Assembly (NCBI GenBank): GCA_016200895.1
Contig: JACQDX010000010.1
Location: 1 to 64,000, forward strand
Reading direction: 5' to 3'
From: Burkholderiales bacterium
GTDB taxonomy: Bacteria > Pseudomonadota > Gammaproteobacteria > Burkholderiales > Burkholderiaceae_D
DNA length: 64,000 nucleotides
Of the stretch, positions 26,315 through 38,874 are shown piece after piece. The notes under the pieces are model-generated. The model was not told where the DNA came from, did no database searches, and saw nothing but the letters and a program-made list of their open reading frames with translations. The first letter of the stretch is position 1. The number at the start of each line of letters is the position of its first letter. The translations under genes and the position numbers were made by a program.

Positions 26315-29300
26315 ATGACAATTAATAATATTTCTCAATACCTTGTTTTTGCTCAATTGCAAATGGCCGCAGAAACAGTTTATCCATTTGGATTTAAAAA
26401 GGGAGACATTGATACGAGATGGCTCACTAACGGTAATGGACATGCTAGCAGGTTTACTGAAACCCAAGCCGAGCAGTTTTCAAAAGAATGGAAGATCGAT
26501 TCCCATCAGGAAAACACCAGTACTGGATTTAGTGGAACGATGTTTGAGTGCAAGATTGATGATCCATCCAGAGGTCTTTATGTTGGAATGAAGGTAATCA
26601 GCTTTCGCTCAACTGAATTCATTGATGATGCAGTGAGAGATAATGAAGCAACGAATTCTTTGGAAATTAAAGAATTTGGATGGGCATTTGGCCAAATTGC
26701 TGACATGGAAACTTGGTATAAGTCTTTAGTCAAAGAGTACGGACTTGGAATGGATAATCAGTTTTCTGTAACTGGATATTCGTTGGGTGGGCATCTGGCA
26801 ACTGCATTTAATTTGCTACATGGTCGAGACCCAATAACAACGTATACTTTTAATGGAGCAGGCGTTGGAAGTGTAGAGAACGGTAGTCTGAGTTCCATTA
26901 TTGAACGCTTTGATTTGCAGCGAAAAAATGCAGATGGACAACAAATCATATTTGCAGATAAAGCAGTTAATGATGCCTATCAAAAGGTGAGGGATAGTTT
27001 GAAGGGAGGGAAATTTCCGTCCTTTACAGACGAAGAGTTAACAATAAGAAATGTTGTTAGCAGCAGTGCAGATAAGGAGATGATTCTTGAAGCTTTCTCT
27101 CGAATAAGAAAAATAATTAAGGAAAGAGAACGTATAAGCACGATTACAAATGTAGATGGACCACCTCTGTCAGTTGATTCTGCTTATATTGAAGCGACAA
27201 ACTTGGATTATCAAATAGCAGTGTTAATCGCTGCTAAGAGCACTGTTGCTCAATATACATCTGTGCCTGCCGGAGGGTGGGCCGCATATAGCGGTCGACA
27301 TATAGCTGCGGGTGGACCAATCCCAGGGTTTTACGATCTGTACGGTGCTAATTTGCCAGCGGCAGTATCAAATTCCCAGTTGCATTGGGGCGTTGAAACA
27401 CCTATTACAATTGAAGATCAACCGCTGTATCGTGGATCTGTAATACTTGATGCACTCATTGCGTCTGCAAGCAATGCGGAAGCCAAATTACTTGTAGATA
27501 ATTTTAAGGATAATGATTTTGGCGATACACACAGTCTGGTGTTAATTATTGATTCATTAACAGTACAAGATATTTTTGCCAGATTAGATCAGGAGTTTAC
27601 GACAGGTGAATTTGCATCAATATTTGCAGGTTCATCAAATTTGAAAAGCTATGAATTTTCCGGTATCCAAGGTGATGCCGAAGGTGATGTTCTAGAGAAT
27701 ATTGTTAACAGTCTCGCTGACACTTTTGGTCTTGGGTGGAAGGAAGATCAAAGGCTGAAAGGAAATCCTGACGGCGGCACCTGGGCCATTATGGACGGCG
27801 ATAAAGACTCGAAATATACCGACCGGACCACTTTCTATAAAAAACTTAAAGAAATTCAAAATTCCGATTATTTCAAGCGTTTGGTTGACAGCTTCAATGT
27901 GGTCGCGCCACCGAAAGATGGTTTGTTGGCAAAAAATGATTTTGGCGCGTTCTTAAGCCTATATTACCAAACTCCTTTTGCTTTGAAACCAAAGAATGAT
28001 GACGCAGTCGCACTCTTGAAAGCGGCAAATGGCGATTTAGGTTTGAAATGGGCTGAAGATAGAACATTGAGTAACGCTGATCATGCAGCTGGAAAAGCGA
28101 ATTTTAGTGATCAATATTTGAAAGATCGTGCAAAAGCCTTATCGTGGATAATTAGTCGCAACGAATCGAATATTAGCGTGGGCAAACCTGTTGGATACAA
28201 TGGGGAAACTGATCGTTGGACACTTGACGACAAGCAAAGTCAGATTAAGATCAATACACATCCAAATGACAACACAGATGTTGGCGTGGTATTGAGTGCA
28301 CTTACAACGTCATTACATAATCTTACATTCGGCTCCGACAAGAACGATGGTGATTTAAACGGAACAGATAACGAAGATCACCTCTACGGCGGTAAAGGCA
28401 ACGACACTCTCAACGGTGGCAAAGGCAACGACTACCTCGAAGGCAACGAAGATAACGACCAGCTCACGGGTGGAGAGGGTAATGACACCCTGCGCGGTGG
28501 CAAAGGTGACGACACGTATTTATTCGACGGCAATTATGGCAAGGACACCATTTTCGATAGTGACGAAGGTGGTGCTGTTCAGATCAATGGCGGTGTGCTG
28601 ACTGGTGGCAAGAAGGTCACTGAAGGTGTCTGGAAAGGCACTGACAGCAATAATGTCACATACCTGTACACAGTGCTCGACGATGGCGCTGGTGGTAAAG
28701 AGCTGGTCATCAAAAAAGAAGGCAGTGATGGCAGCAATAGTATCACCATCAAAAAATGGGAAAACAAACACCTCGGCATCAATCTCGAAGGCCCAAAAAC
28801 ACAACCTGACCCCGGTTCAGATATTCTAATTGTCGGCGACCAGGACGTCGTCAAGAATGACGCTCTGAACGATGATACCCACAACGCTCATATCATAGGC
28901 GGAGCGGGTGATGATAGTCTTTCCAGCAGTCGAGGGGAAATGGTCGATGGTACCTATGGCATAGGTACAAATGACTGGCTCGAAGGGAATGACGGCGATG
29001 ACTTGTTATTGAGTGGCTGGGGAGATGACACACTGGATGGAGGAGCTGGTAATGACGTCTTGATTGCTGGTGAGCGTTACGATGCCCGGCAATATGATGG
29101 CGTGATACCGCGCGTCAGCGGTAGCGACAACGACGTCGTTAACGGCGGCAGCGGCAATGACCGTATAGGCGGCGACAAAGGAAATGACTTACTCAATGGT
29201 GATGAAGGTGACGACATTATTATTGACGGTAATGGCAGGGATACCATCAATGGTGGCGATGGTGACGACTGGATAATCGCAGTCGGGGGTATTATGAATG

Positions 29301-32300
29301 ACGCTCAATTTGGTATTAAGTATTTTGGCGATCGTAACTATAAACTTAAATGGCAAGTGCTCTCTTCAAGTAATAATGGGTACTTGCAATATGACAGGAA
29401 TCTGAATTGGAATCAAAGCAAGAAAGTGTATACCGGCATAGATGAGTTAACACACAAACCCAAATATGACGAAAACGTGTATGGAGGCACAGATAGAATT
29501 TATACCTCAGGTAAAGATGACTATTCGGTCATTTCATTGGACACTATCTCGACGAATGATGGTGTTCATGAGATACACGATATGCCGGGATTGCTCTCGG
29601 ACCCTGATGTCATAGACGTAGGTAGTATTTCCGACGGTGGTGCTGGCAATGACAAAATTCTTGCTTCCCTTGGCAATGACACGGTAAGCGGTGGCACGGG
29701 CGATGACTATATCTGGGGGCGTGGCGGTGCCGACATCTTGAATGGCGATGATGGCAAGGACTATATCTGGGGTGACAGTTCTCCTGCGAATTATATCCAG
29801 CTTCTCGATGGCAGCAAAATGGATGTATGGAAAGTCAAATCGTCACTGCATGCTGCTGATCTTATCGACGGCGGTAAAGGTAACGATATTCTGTTTGGTC
29901 AGGGTGGCGCAGATACTGTCCTTGGTGGTGAAGGAGATGATGATATCTATGGTGATGATGTCTATGACAATCTGACTCCGCTCAGCGTGCATGGCAATGA
30001 CTCTCTTGACGGCGGTGATGGTAATGACACGCTCACTGGTGGCGGCCGTGACGACAGGCTCGATGGCGGCAAGGGCGATGATGTCTTGTGGGGAGATGGT
30101 TACGTCGACGGTAAAAAAATACTCGACGGGGACCTGCACGGCTCGGACTATCTGGACGGTGGCGAGGGCAATGACACCCTGGTAGGTGGCGGTCGCTCGG
30201 ACACCTTGCTTGGTGGTACAGGCAATGACCAGATGTATGGCGACGATGCTTTCATCAATATGGATAAGCTTGGCAACAATTATGGTAATGACTACCTTGA
30301 TGGCCAGGCTGGCGACGACGTTGTTGATGGCGGTGGTGGCAATGATACGGTTATCGGCGGTGACGGTGACGACATGCTGTACGGCGATAATGGCAGTGAA
30401 AGCGTAGAAGTCAGTAACCAGGGCGATGACTTGCTGATAGGTGGCAAGGGTAATGACCGCCTTAAAGGTGATGCTGGTGCTGATACGCTGGATGGTGGCC
30501 TTGGTGTTGATGTCCTCGAAGGTGGCGCAGGTGCAGATACTTACCGTTTCAATATAGGTGACTCACAGGCCATACAAAACATGACCGACGGCATAGACGA
30601 CAGTGCTGGCGGCAACACCATAGAATTTGGTGCAGGCATCGGTGAGATGGATTTGAAAGCCGTTGAGTCTGGCACTGGGGATTTGATACTCAATTATTCT
30701 CAAAGTGACGCCATCATCATCAAGGGTGGCATGAGTGGCACCATATCCACCTACAAGTTTGCAGACGGCCACACGATCACGAACCAGCAATTGCTTGAGG
30801 CTAACCACCTTGGTGGCATTGATGTCGAGTCAAACACAGAAAGTGATACCGTCGTTGGTGGTTTTGGTAATGATCATATTTCTGCCAACGGTGGTAAAGC
30901 TACCGTTACCGGCGGTACCGGTAATGACAAAATCACTGGCCGCAATGGTAACAACGCCTATATCTTCAGACTGGGTGATGGTGCTGACGACATCAATGAT
31001 GCTGGCCTGAGTTCAACAACCCAGGCTGTCATTGGTGGTAACCGCATAGTCATGGGCGCAGGCATAGCTGCGAGTGATATCAGCCTGACGACATCAGGTG
31101 GGTCTTTGCAACTGAACCTGGCGTCGGGCGATTCGATCAAGTTGTCTGCAACTGATATTCAGGATTTGCAGTCTAGCCATGCACTTGATACGGTAGTGTT
31201 TGCTGACAATAGCAGCGTCACCTACACTGATCTTCTGGCTAAAGGCGTTGATGTCAAACAGGCGACGCTGGTGAATGGCGTAAATGTCTTGCAAGGCACC
31301 TCAGTTGATGACCGCATTTATGGCACGACAGGCAATGACAAGATGCTGGCTGGTGCTGGCAATGACATTATGTATGGCGGTGAAGCAGACACCATGGATG
31401 GTGGTGCAGGTGACGATACTTACTCTATCAGCCAGTACGGCAATGCTGCAGTCAATGTCTTGATCAATGATGTCAGCGGCAGTTCTGTCTTGAAACTGGG
31501 TGCAGGTTTTAGTAATACTGACTTTAGCCTGACAGCGGCAGCTAACCCTAAAGACCTGGTTTTCAAGAGCGGCAACAATACCATAACGATACAAAACGGC
31601 GCAGCCAATCTGGGCAATATCAATAGCATCAGCTTTAGTAACGGTGTGGTCTTGAATAAAGATGCCATTGCCAAATTGAGCCTGCCCGCCGCCATTGATG
31701 GCACACCCGGAAATGACCAGCTCAATGCCGGTGATGGCAATGCGCGTATTCATGGTCGCGCTGGTGATGACAGTATCACTGGCGGCATAGGAAATGATTT
31801 GATTTTTGGCGATGATGGCAACGACACCTTGCGAGGTGGTGACGGCAATGACCGCTTGTTTGGCGGTGAGGATGATGACCTGATAGAAGGCGGCCTTGGC
31901 GATAATGTGCTGGGTGGTGACTATGGAAATGACACTCTCATCGATGGCAATGGTAAGGGCATATTGCTTGGCGGTTATGGCGATGACACCTATCAGGGTG
32001 GTGCCGGTGATGACAGCCTGGTTGATGATTTTGGCAGCGATACTTATGTGTTCAGGCTGGGTGATGGCAAGGACACGATCGCTGATGGGGCTTACAGTTT
32101 TCATGACAATATTTCAGCTGACGTCATACGCTTTGGCGCGGGCATCAATCCAAACGACTTGCAGGTCAGTTTGAGTCAGGATGGCAGGGATTTAATCATT
32201 GTCTATGGTAGTGGTGATCAAGTCACTATACTTGGTGGCGCAGATGGTGCAATTGAAACCTACGAATTTGCCAATGGTATGGTGTTAACTCATGAAGATT

Positions 32301-35300
32301 TATTAGCCAGCAGGACAGAAGTACAAAACCTGAACGGCAATAATGAAGAAAATAGATTGGTGGGGGCCAAGGGAAATGATCAGCTCAACGGCCTGGCTGG
32401 CAATGATACGCTCAAAGGTGCTGGTGGTAATGACACTTTGCAAGGCGGTTCTGGTAATGATACTTATATCTACAGGATAGAAGATGGGGTAGATACCATC
32501 ATTGACGCTGACGGTACCAACACGATCAAGTTTGGCGCAGGCATACAGATGTCAGATCTAAGGGGGCACTTGGTAAAAGATGCTGATGGCAGTTACCTGC
32601 AGGTGCAGATAGGCAGCAATGGCGACCAGATTTTACTGAAAGATGGTTTGAGCCTGGCCAATACGATTTTCAAATTTGATGATGAGAGCACGCTCGATCA
32701 TGAGAAGTTCATGGATCTGTTGTATGCCGATTCTGTAAGTCTGACAGGTTCTGCCAATGACGAAATACTGTATGGCGGCAAAGGCAATGATGTACTTGAT
32801 GGTGGTGCTGGCTACGACATACTTGTCGGTGGGCATGGCATGGATACTTATTTGCTGGGCCGGGGCAGTGGTCAGGATGTGATTAAGGAAGTGGCAGGTG
32901 AAACCAATCTGGTCAGCCTCAAGGCTGGTGTTGAATTGACAGATCTGACAGTGCAGCGTCAGGGTGATAATTTGTATATTGGCCTCACAGGTGATGCAGA
33001 TGGTTTGACCGTCAATAACTACTTTGCCACCAATATGAACTGGAACGTCAAGACGGCGGCAGGGGGCACGGCCTCATTAACCAGTTTGGCTGCTGCATCA
33101 GCGTCTGTTCCTGCAGGAACTACCAGCGCGCAAAAAATTGATGCTTACCGAAACAACTTCATGGACGCGCATAAAAAATTTATGTCTGCCAATCAAAAGG
33201 CTGACGGGACTGTTGTTCGGCATTATTGGGACGGCGATTTCTGGGTAACCTCTACGAATACGTCAACTGTGGCGGCATTGACGACGACAACAACTGTGTC
33301 GGATGCGGCTGAAATTGCGGCATTTGATCCATATGTGAATGTGCAAACCACGACTATATCTAGTATCACACGCACTCGTAACGTCGTTACGACAGAAGGT
33401 ACGTACACGCAAGGCGACGCTGCCTTTGTGCGCAAGATTGACTTGGATGAAGTGGCAAAGTCAAACGGGAGCTTCATTACTCCAGTAAACAGTACTGCGG
33501 TTTATGTCGATAAAATTGATCCGGCAACTGGTGGCATCAAGAAGGAAGTAGGTTATTTTAATTTGTATCAAAACCTGCAACCTGTTCAAGTCCCTGTCAC
33601 CAAGACTAGTGTCATCAGTGAGCAATTTTATGAGACCTTCACAAAAATTGCCATGAGTGTGGAAGATATACGCGCTGGTGATTCAAATAATCATATTATG
33701 TATGCTGGTGCTGTGGGAGGGGGCAATGTGTATGGCTATCAACATGTTGATGCTGGCGGCGGTGACGATTTTATTGATAGCGGTAATGATAAATTTACAT
33801 TAGCCTGGGAACCTGTAATGTTTACATTTTGGGATCCAAATATGCGTAGTCGCAATGCCACGCCTGGGGATTTGAAATCAGTGTTTTATCTTAATGATAA
33901 TGGCATGTCCGGCAGCTTTGTTTATGGCGGTGCCGGTAACGACACTATCGTAGGTACGTATGGCAGGGATGAAATTATTGGTGGAGCAGGTGATGATTTC
34001 ATGAATGGCACAGCGCAGGGGGACTGGTATCGTTTATCTGCTGGTGACGAGGGTTGGGATGTAATTTATGATTCAGGATTTAGTGCAAGTAGCAAAACTC
34101 AATCCCCGGGTGAACAATTTTCTATAGTCGACATCGATCAAAGCACGCTTCCAAAAGACAGTGTCATTTTTGAAGCAGGCATTAATCTGGCTGACCTCAA
34201 ATTCTCATGGGGCAGGTTCGATGCTGATACACCGCATCAAACCCTGAATATCTCTTGGGGTGAAGGCAAGGGTGTACGCATCGCACTGGCCAATGAGCAG
34301 GATGGCACTGGTTTCGGTATTGAACTTTTCGAATTTGCCGACGGTACCAAGCTCACTCTTGCGGATATGATGGCGCATGCACCAGCGAGACCTGCACTTG
34401 GTGCCAATACAGCCCCGGTTGCAGTCGGCTCCATCGATTTGCAAAAAGTGATCGAGAACAAAGTCTTCAACTTCACCTTGCCTGATGGCCTCTTCAGTGA
34501 TGCGGATTCTGGGGATATTCTTACTTATAGCCTGAGCCTTGGTAATGGCGATGCCTTGCCAGCCTGGCTCAAGTTTGACCAGAAGACCGGGAAACTGAGT
34601 GGCACGCCAGGACATGCAGACATAGGTGAATTAGCCATTCGCGTAACCGCCAAAGATAGCGGCCAACTGACCACCAGCCTGGACTTCAGCTTGAGCGTGA
34701 CAGCAGCAGTTGCAATCAATACCGCGCCTGAAGTGAAAGCCAGTTTGGCAGATCAGACACTGACGGAGACGAAAGCGTTTATGCTGGTCATTCCAGATAC
34801 GCTCTTTGTTGACGCCGATGCAGGCGATGTACTGACCTACAGCGTGACGCTGGCAGACGGCAAGGCCTTACCAAGCTGGTTGACATTTGATGCCCAGACT
34901 AAAACCTTGAGCGGCACACCGGATCACGCTGCTGTAGGTGATCTGTCTCTGTCCATCTCAGTCAAAGACAAAGGTGGCCTGATGGCTAAAACAAATCTGA
35001 ATTTGCATGTGGCAGACTATGTCGCACCAAATACAGCGCCAGTGGCAGCCAAGGTTCTGGCAGATCAAAGCCTGACAGAAAAAGCGGTCTTCAGCTTTGC
35101 CTTACCGGCTGGCACCTTTGACGCTGCCACCAAAACCCTGAGCGGCACACCGGATCATGCTGCCGTAGGTGATCTGTCTCTGTCCATCTCAGTCAAAGAC
35201 AAAGGTGGCCTGACAGCGAAGACAAACCTGAACTTGCACGTGGCAGACTATGTCCCACCAAATACAGCGCCAGTGGCAGCCAAGATTCTGGCAGATCAAA

Positions 35301-37585
35301 GTCTGACAGAAAAAGCCATCTTCAGCTTTGCCTTACCGGCTGGCACCTTCACAGATGCCGATGCAGGCGACGTACTCACCTACAGCGCTACAATGGCAAA
35401 TGGCAGTCCGCTGCCAGGCTGGCTGACATTTGATGCCCAGACTAAAACCCTGAGCGGTACACCAGATCACGCTGCCGTAGGTGATCTGTCCCTGTCCATC
35501 TCAGTCAAAGACAAAGGTGGCCTGACGGCGAAGACAAACCTGAATTTGCATGTGGCAGACTATGTCCCACCAAATACAGCGCCAGTTGCAGCCAAGACCC
35601 TGGCAGATCAAAGCCTGACAGAAAAAACCGTCTTCAGCTTTGCCTTACCGGCTGGCACCTTCACCGATGCCGACGCAGGCGACGTACTGACCTACAGCGC
35701 CACACTCGCCAATGGCAGCCCGTTACCAACTTGGCTGACATTTGATGCAACGACCAAAACCCTGAGCGGCACACCGGATCAAGCTGCTGTGGGAGACTTG
35801 TCCGTCACTATCCAGGTCAAAGACAAAGGCGGCCTGACAGCCACAAACAAACTGGTCTTGCACGTTGCAGGCGCAGCGCCTGCTGGCCTCACCGGCACCG
35901 ATGCCGCAGACATTTTGACTGGCACCACTGCTGCCGATGTCATGAGCGGTGGCGCTGGTGCCGATACCCTCTCCGGTGGAGCAGGCAACGACAGCCTGAC
36001 AGGTGGTACAGGCAATGACGTCTTGAATGGTGATGCAGGCGATGACCAGTATTACTATGCCCAGGGTGACGGTCTCGACTTCATCAGCGATACAGCCGGT
36101 GTTGACAGCCTTAATTTCGCCAGCGGTCTCAGCCTTGACAACCTTATTGGTTCGGTCGCAACGGTAGGCAATAAGAAGATTGCGCAAATCCGTGCGATTA
36201 CTGTAGATGGTGATGCGAGCCAGGGTATCGACTTTGAAGTCACTCTCGATGCACAAGGCAAAGTCATCTCCCCTATCGAGAAATTCATTCTCTCTGATGG
36301 TAAACAAGTCAGTTGGGATGACCTGCTGGTCAAACAAGTCACCGTCAATGGTGGTAATGCAGCTGAAGTCATCAGAGGTGGCCGCAACGACGACACCCTC
36401 TTTGGCGTTGACGGCAATGACACCCTCTACGGTGGCTATGGCAATGACAAGCTTGATGGTGGCAATGGCGATGACGCCGCGTATGGCGGTGTTGGCAACG
36501 ACCGCCTGTACGGCCAAAGCGGCAACGATGCCTTGTACGGCGAAGACGGCGATGACCTGCTCGATGGCAGCAATGGCAACGATACCCTCGATGGTGGGAA
36601 TGGTAATGACACCCTCGATGGCGGTGATGGCATAGACATCCTGTATGGCCGTGCTGGGGACGACAAACTCACTGGTGGCAATGGCAATGATATGCTCGAC
36701 GGTGGTGACGGCAACGACATCCTCGACGGCGGTGACTATGATGACACCCTCTACGGCGGCAATGGCGACGACACCATCAGCGCCGGTTATGGCAATGACT
36801 ATGTCAATGGCGGCAGCGGCATGGACACCATCACTCTCGCCAACGGCAATGACATCGCCCAGGGCGGTGCAGGCAACGACAACATCACCGGTGACTACGG
36901 CAACAAGCTAGTTGACGGTGGTGACGGCGATGATGTCATCACCATGAACGTTGGCAACCACTGGTATGCCGGTGGCAAAGGCAATGACACCATAGATCCT
37001 GGCCAGGGCCTCAATGTATTTGCCTTTAACCGTGGTGATGGTGCAGACATCTACAAAAACAACAAGGTCAATGGCAACACGATTTCTCTGGGCAAAGGCA
37101 TCAAATATGCCGACCTGTCACTGAGTAAATCAGGTATGGACCTGGTGCTCAACCTCGGCCAGGGAGACAGCATCACCCTCAAAGACTGGTACACCAACCA
37201 GGGCCTGCGTGGCGTGGATCGTCTGCAATTCATCACTGAAGGCGGGGATTATGACGCAGCGTCAACGGACAAGACCAAGAACAGCAAGGTCGAAGTATTT
37301 GACTTCAGCAAACTGGTCCAGAAGTTTGATACCAGTCTGGCAGCCACACCTGGCCTGAACCAATGGGCAGTCATGACATCCATGCTTGATGCGCACCTGT
37401 ATGGATCGAACACCGCGGCTATTGGTGGCGACCTCAGTTACCAGTACGGTTTGAATGGCAACCTGACCGGTATTGGTCTAAGCATCGTCCAGACCAGTCT
37501 AGCGGCCAATGACTTTAACAAAAATACAGGGCAGACTTTGCATACCCGCCCGCAACTGGAAACGGGGGCTTTGTTGTTGATGTGA
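26315..37585 (+). CDS. giant RTX protein with N-terminal lipase-like domain and cadherin-like repeats
   Basis: Predicted secreted protein of 3756 residues. An alpha/beta-hydrolase (lipase class 3-like) domain occupies about 1-420, with Ser156 in [14 protein letters not shown]. Candidate histidines lie in SGRHIAAGG and [10 protein letters not shown]. Calcium-binding GGxGxDxLx nonapeptide blocks begin near 680 and recur to about 2240 (main blocks 680-740, 860-1000, 1105-1410, 1800-1980). A non-repeat Thr-rich segment spans about 2270-2470. Cadherin-like units fill 2698-3190, followed by a last RTX block (3191-3560) and a C-terminal region (FNRGDGAD..., about 3570-3756) with the uncleaved type I secretion signal. 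The transporter and adaptor genes upstream should export it. Lipase activity is probable from the motif, not proven. An adhesin role for the long scaffold is equally possible. Confidence 0.92.
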   Translation: MTINNISQYLVFAQLQMAAETVYPFGFKKGDIDTRWLTNGNGHASRFTETQAEQFSKEWKIDSHQENTSTGFSGTMFECKIDDPSRGLYVGMKVISFRSTEFIDDAVRDNEATNSLEIKEFGWAFGQIADMETWYKSLVKEYGLGMDNQFSVTGYSLGGHLATAFNLLHGRDPITTYTFNGAGVGSVENGSLSSIIERFDLQRKNADGQQIIFADKAVNDAYQKVRDSLKGGKFPSFTDEELTIRNVVSSSADKEMILEAFSRIRKIIKERERISTITNVDGPPLSVDSAYIEATNLDYQIAVLIAAKSTVAQYTSVPAGGWAAYSGRHIAAGGPIPGFYDLYGANLPAAVSNSQLHWGVETPITIEDQPLYRGSVILDALIASASNAEAKLLVDNFKDNDFGDTHSLVLIIDSLTVQDIFARLDQEFTTGEFASIFAGSSNLKSYEFSGIQGDAEGDVLENIVNSLADTFGLGWKEDQRLKGNPDGGTWAIMDGDKDSKYTDRTTFYKKLKEIQNSDYFKRLVDSFNVVAPPKDGLLAKNDFGAFLSLYYQTPFALKPKNDDAVALLKAANGDLGLKWAEDRTLSNADHAAGKANFSDQYLKDRAKALSWIISRNESNISVGKPVGYNGETDRWTLDDKQSQIKINTHPNDNTDVGVVLSALTTSLHNLTFGSDKNDGDLNGTDNEDHLYGGKGNDTLNGGKGNDYLEGNEDNDQLTGGEGNDTLRGGKGDDTYLFDGNYGKDTIFDSDEGGAVQINGGVLTGGKKVTEGVWKGTDSNNVTYLYTVLDDGAGGKELVIKKEGSDGSNSITIKKWENKHLGINLEGPKTQPDPGSDILIVGDQDVVKNDALNDDTHNAHIIGGAGDDSLSSSRGEMVDGTYGIGTNDWLEGNDGDDLLLSGWGDDTLDGGAGNDVLIAGERYDARQYDGVIPRVSGSDNDVVNGGSGNDRIGGDKGNDLLNGDEGDDIIIDGNGRDTINGGDGDDWIIAVGGIMNDAQFGIKYFGDRNYKLKWQVLSSSNNGYLQYDRNLNWNQSKKVYTGIDELTHKPKYDENVYGGTDRIYTSGKDDYSVISLDTISTNDGVHEIHDMPGLLSDPDVIDVGSISDGGAGNDKILASLGNDTVSGGTGDDYIWGRGGADILNGDDGKDYIWGDSSPANYIQLLDGSKMDVWKVKSSLHAADLIDGGKGNDILFGQGGADTVLGGEGDDDIYGDDVYDNLTPLSVHGNDSLDGGDGNDTLTGGGRDDRLDGGKGDDVLWGDGYVDGKKILDGDLHGSDYLDGGEGNDTLVGGGRSDTLLGGTGNDQMYGDDAFINMDKLGNNYGNDYLDGQAGDDVVDGGGGNDTVIGGDGDDMLYGDNGSESVEVSNQGDDLLIGGKGNDRLKGDAGADTLDGGLGVDVLEGGAGADTYRFNIGDSQAIQNMTDGIDDSAGGNTIEFGAGIGEMDLKAVESGTGDLILNYSQSDAIIIKGGMSGTISTYKFADGHTITNQQLLEANHLGGIDVESNTESDTVVGGFGNDHISANGGKATVTGGTGNDKITGRNGNNAYIFRLGDGADDINDAGLSSTTQAVIGGNRIVMGAGIAASDISLTTSGGSLQLNLASGDSIKLSATDIQDLQSSHALDTVVFADNSSVTYTDLLAKGVDVKQATLVNGVNVLQGTSVDDRIYGTTGNDKMLAGAGNDIMYGGEADTMDGGAGDDTYSISQYGNAAVNVLINDVSGSSVLKLGAGFSNTDFSLTAAANPKDLVFKSGNNTITIQNGAANLGNINSISFSNGVVLNKDAIAKLSLPAAIDGTPGNDQLNAGDGNARIHGRAGDDSITGGIGNDLIFGDDGNDTLRGGDGNDRLFGGEDDDLIEGGLGDNVLGGDYGNDTLIDGNGKGILLGGYGDDTYQGGAGDDSLVDDFGSDTYVFRLGDGKDTIADGAYSFHDNISADVIRFGAGINPNDLQVSLSQDGRDLIIVYGSGDQVTILGGADGAIETYEFANGMVLTHEDLLASRTEVQNLNGNNEENRLVGAKGNDQLNGLAGNDTLKGAGGNDTLQGGSGNDTYIYRIEDGVDTIIDADGTNTIKFGAGIQMSDLRGHLVKDADGSYLQVQIGSNGDQILLKDGLSLANTIFKFDDESTLDHEKFMDLLYADSVSLTGSANDEILYGGKGNDVLDGGAGYDILVGGHGMDTYLLGRGSGQDVIKEVAGETNLVSLKAGVELTDLTVQRQGDNLYIGLTGDADGLTVNNYFATNMNWNVKTAAGGTASLTSLAAASASVPAGTTSAQKIDAYRNNFMDAHKKFMSANQKADGTVVRHYWDGDFWVTSTNTSTVAALTTTTTVSDAAEIAAFDPYVNVQTTTISSITRTRNVVTTEGTYTQGDAAFVRKIDLDEVAKSNGSFITPVNSTAVYVDKIDPATGGIKKEVGYFNLYQNLQPVQVPVTKTSVISEQFYETFTKIAMSVEDIRAGDSNNHIMYAGAVGGGNVYGYQHVDAGGGDDFIDSGNDKFTLAWEPVMFTFWDPNMRSRNATPGDLKSVFYLNDNGMSGSFVYGGAGNDTIVGTYGRDEIIGGAGDDFMNGTAQGDWYRLSAGDEGWDVIYDSGFSASSKTQSPGEQFSIVDIDQSTLPKDSVIFEAGINLADLKFSWGRFDADTPHQTLNISWGEGKGVRIALANEQDGTGFGIELFEFADGTKLTLADMMAHAPARPALGANTAPVAVGSIDLQKVIENKVFNFTLPDGLFSDADSGDILTYSLSLGNGDALPAWLKFDQKTGKLSGTPGHADIGELAIRVTAKDSGQLTTSLDFSLSVTAAVAINTAPEVKASLADQTLTETKAFMLVIPDTLFVDADAGDVLTYSVTLADGKALPSWLTFDAQTKTLSGTPDHAAVGDLSLSISVKDKGGLMAKTNLNLHVADYVAPNTAPVAAKVLADQSLTEKAVFSFALPAGTFDAATKTLSGTPDHAAVGDLSLSISVKDKGGLTAKTNLNLHVADYVPPNTAPVAAKILADQSLTEKAIFSFALPAGTFTDADAGDVLTYSATMANGSPLPGWLTFDAQTKTLSGTPDHAAVGDLSLSISVKDKGGLTAKTNLNLHVADYVPPNTAPVAAKTLADQSLTEKTVFSFALPAGTFTDADAGDVLTYSATLANGSPLPTWLTFDATTKTLSGTPDQAAVGDLSVTIQVKDKGGLTATNKLVLHVAGAAPAGLTGTDAADILTGTTAADVMSGGAGADTLSGGAGNDSLTGGTGNDVLNGDAGDDQYYYAQGDGLDFISDTAGVDSLNFASGLSLDNLIGSVATVGNKKIAQIRAITVDGDASQGIDFEVTLDAQGKVISPIEKFILSDGKQVSWDDLLVKQVTVNGGNAAEVIRGGRNDDTLFGVDGNDTLYGGYGNDKLDGGNGDDAAYGGVGNDRLYGQSGNDALYGEDGDDLLDGSNGNDTLDGGNGNDTLDGGDGIDILYGRAGDDKLTGGNGNDMLDGGDGNDILDGGDYDDTLYGGNGDDTISAGYGNDYVNGGSGMDTITLANGNDIAQGGAGNDNITGDYGNKLVDGGDGDDVITMNVGNHWYAGGKGNDTIDPGQGLNVFAFNRGDGADIYKNNKVNGNTISLGKGIKYADLSLSKSGMDLVLNLGQGDSITLKDWYTNQGLRGVDRLQFITEGGDYDAASTDKTKNSKVEVFDFSKLVQKFDTSLAATPGLNQWAVMTSMLDAHLYGSNTAAIGGDLSYQYGLNGNLTGIGLSIVQTSLAANDFNKNTGQTLHTRPQLETGALLLM
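34406..35884 (+). repeat. array of five cadherin-like units in the RTX gene, the third truncated
   Basis: Units begin at 34406, 34718, 35030, 35261 and 35573, each with the codons for NTAP. Four units are exactly 312 bp (104 residues). The third is 231 bp, an in-frame loss of 81 bp (27 residues) that removes the [10 protein letters not shown] strand region and joins LPAGTF directly to [11 protein letters not shown]. Units three to five are nearly identical in DNA, so recent duplication and recombination are likely. These units resemble dystroglycan-type cadherin-like (He_PIG) domains. Confidence 0.9.
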
Positions 37586-37633
37586 GCTTGAGGTAATCCT
37601 TGTTCTGAACAAGATATGAGGAGTTAGACAGGA

Positions 37634-37660
37634 GGGCTGGTTTCAGGATCAGCCCTTTTT
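37634..37660 (+). terminator. terminator of the RTX gene
   Basis: GGGCTG and CAGCCC pair over a 10-base loop and are followed by TTTTTGTTTTTT, 48 bases past the stop. Confidence 0.85.
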
Positions 37661-37728
37661 GTTTTTTGTGGAGACGCAAACTTGGATGTCATTTGCGCGC
37701 ATATTTTTTTCATTTATGCGGGTTTTGT

Positions 37729-37734
37729 TATAAT
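37729..37734 (+). promoter_or_regulatory. -10 element six bases before the copper-operon start codon
   Basis: A perfect TATAAT ends six bases before the ATG at 37741. Transcription would begin at or next to the A of that codon, giving a leaderless message. No Shine-Dalgarno sequence is visible, and no clear -35 is at normal distance. Confidence 0.45.
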
Positions 37735-37740
37735 CTGCCC

Positions 37741-38166
37741 ATGCGTATTTCTTCCTCACTCCGGCACCTGACGATATGGCTTGCATGTCTTGCATTGCTA
37801 TTCAATGGTTTGCTGCCAGCCATGGCTGGCGGGATGGGTGTGGCTACGACTGTTAGCAGTCAGCCTGGCGTCGTAGAGGTTTGTAGTGTTGATGGCGTCA
37901 AGCTGATTGATGCTGTGACGGGCAAGTTGATCAAGCTGGTTGCTGGAAAGTCGGCGCAAGACAATCTGCATATGGCTGCGCATTGTGCTTATTGCTTGCC
38001 GCATGCGGGTCATGATTTTGTGTTGCCGGGGTCTGTTGCCAGGCTACCGCAGGGCAATCTGGCTGAGGCCGCACCCTTACTGTTTTACCAATCCTCACAT
38101 ACTTTATTCATCTGGACGGCAGCGCAGCCGCGTGGTCCGCCTGCTCCTCCTGTTCAGCTTACTTGA
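37741..38166 (+). CDS. DUF2946 family exported protein
   Basis: Protein of 141 residues with a signal-type N-terminus (LTIWLACLALLFNGLLPAMA). The core HCAYCLPHAGHDF (about 81-93) is the His/Cys-rich signature of DUF2946 proteins, which sit in copper-related operons and probably bind metal. The start is set at the ATG at 37741, right after a TATAAT, because upstream in-frame codons lie in or before the promoter. It is first in an operon with SCO1, PCuAC and YcnI-type genes. Biochemical function is unproven. Confidence 0.82.
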   Translation: MRISSSLRHLTIWLACLALLFNGLLPAMAGGMGVATTVSSQPGVVEVCSVDGVKLIDAVTGKLIKLVAGKSAQDNLHMAAHCAYCLPHAGHDFVLPGSVARLPQGNLAEAAPLLFYQSSHTLFIWTAAQPRGPPAPPVQLT

Positions 38167-38279
38167 ATTCCATCCTGTTTTACCTGGGCTTGCTGATTGT
38201 GGGCGGGTAAGACGATATCAATCCATCATCTCATTGGCACATTACTTTTAGTGACGATGAATGAAGAAAAGAAATCGAA

Positions 38280-38855
38280 ATGAAACGTCGTTCTGTATTG
38301 ACGCTGCTGGGCAGCATGTCATTGCTGGCTTGCAGCCGCACGCCTGTGACTTTCACCGGCATTGATATTAGCGGTGCCACCTATGCCAATGATTTTCACC
38401 TGCGTGGACATGATGGCAAGGAATATAGCCTTGCCAGTTTCAAGGCCAAGTGCGTGCTGATCTTCTTTGGTTTTACCCAATGCCCGGATATTTGCCCTAC
38501 AGCCTTGAGCCGTGCTGTACATATACGTAAATTATTGGGGGACAAGGCTGAGCAATTGCAGGTCATTTTCATTACCATAGACCCGGAAAGAGACACGCCT
38601 GAATTGCTGGCACAATATATGAAAGCATTTGACCCTAGCTTCCTGGGCCTGTATGGCGACATGAAGCAAACGCAGGATGTGGCAGCTGCTTTCAGGGTGT
38701 TTTACCAAAAGGTGCCCAGCGGCAGTTCTTATACCATGGACCATAGTTCCATCAGCTATGCATTTGATACCCGGGGCAAGATACGCCTGGCCTTGAAGCA
38801 TGAGCAAACTGCAGAGCAATGTGCAGCAGATTTGCGTGCACTGATGAATACTTAA
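38280..38855 (+). CDS. SCO1/SenC/PrrC family lipoprotein (copper insertion / redox)
   Basis: Thioredoxin-fold protein of 191 residues. A lipobox LLAC puts the lipidated Cys at 18, anchoring it in the periplasm. The copper-binding Cys pair is Cys68 and Cys72 in FTQCPDICPT, with His155 (MDHSSISY) as third ligand. SCO proteins deliver copper to the CuA site of cytochrome oxidase or act as thiol oxidoreductases. It is followed after 19 bases by the PCuAC chaperone, the usual partner that loads copper. Confidence 0.93.
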   Translation: MKRRSVLTLLGSMSLLACSRTPVTFTGIDISGATYANDFHLRGHDGKEYSLASFKAKCVLIFFGFTQCPDICPTALSRAVHIRKLLGDKAEQLQVIFITIDPERDTPELLAQYMKAFDPSFLGLYGDMKQTQDVAAAFRVFYQKVPSGSSYTMDHSSISYAFDTRGKIRLALKHEQTAEQCAADLRALMNT

Positions 38856-38874
38856 AATACGTTAAGGAAAAAAA

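Noticed and set aside
28340-36990. Long minus-strand and alternate-frame open frames inside the RTX gene (for example 31301-32104 and 35723-36517)
   Set aside because: They arise from the 27-base periodicity and strong codon bias of the GGxGxDxLx repeats. Their translations are low-complexity and lack ribosome sites.
28340-36990. Regular short repeats that could suggest a CRISPR array
   Set aside because: The period is 27 bases without unique spacers, and it lies in frame within a coding sequence that encodes RTX nonapeptides.
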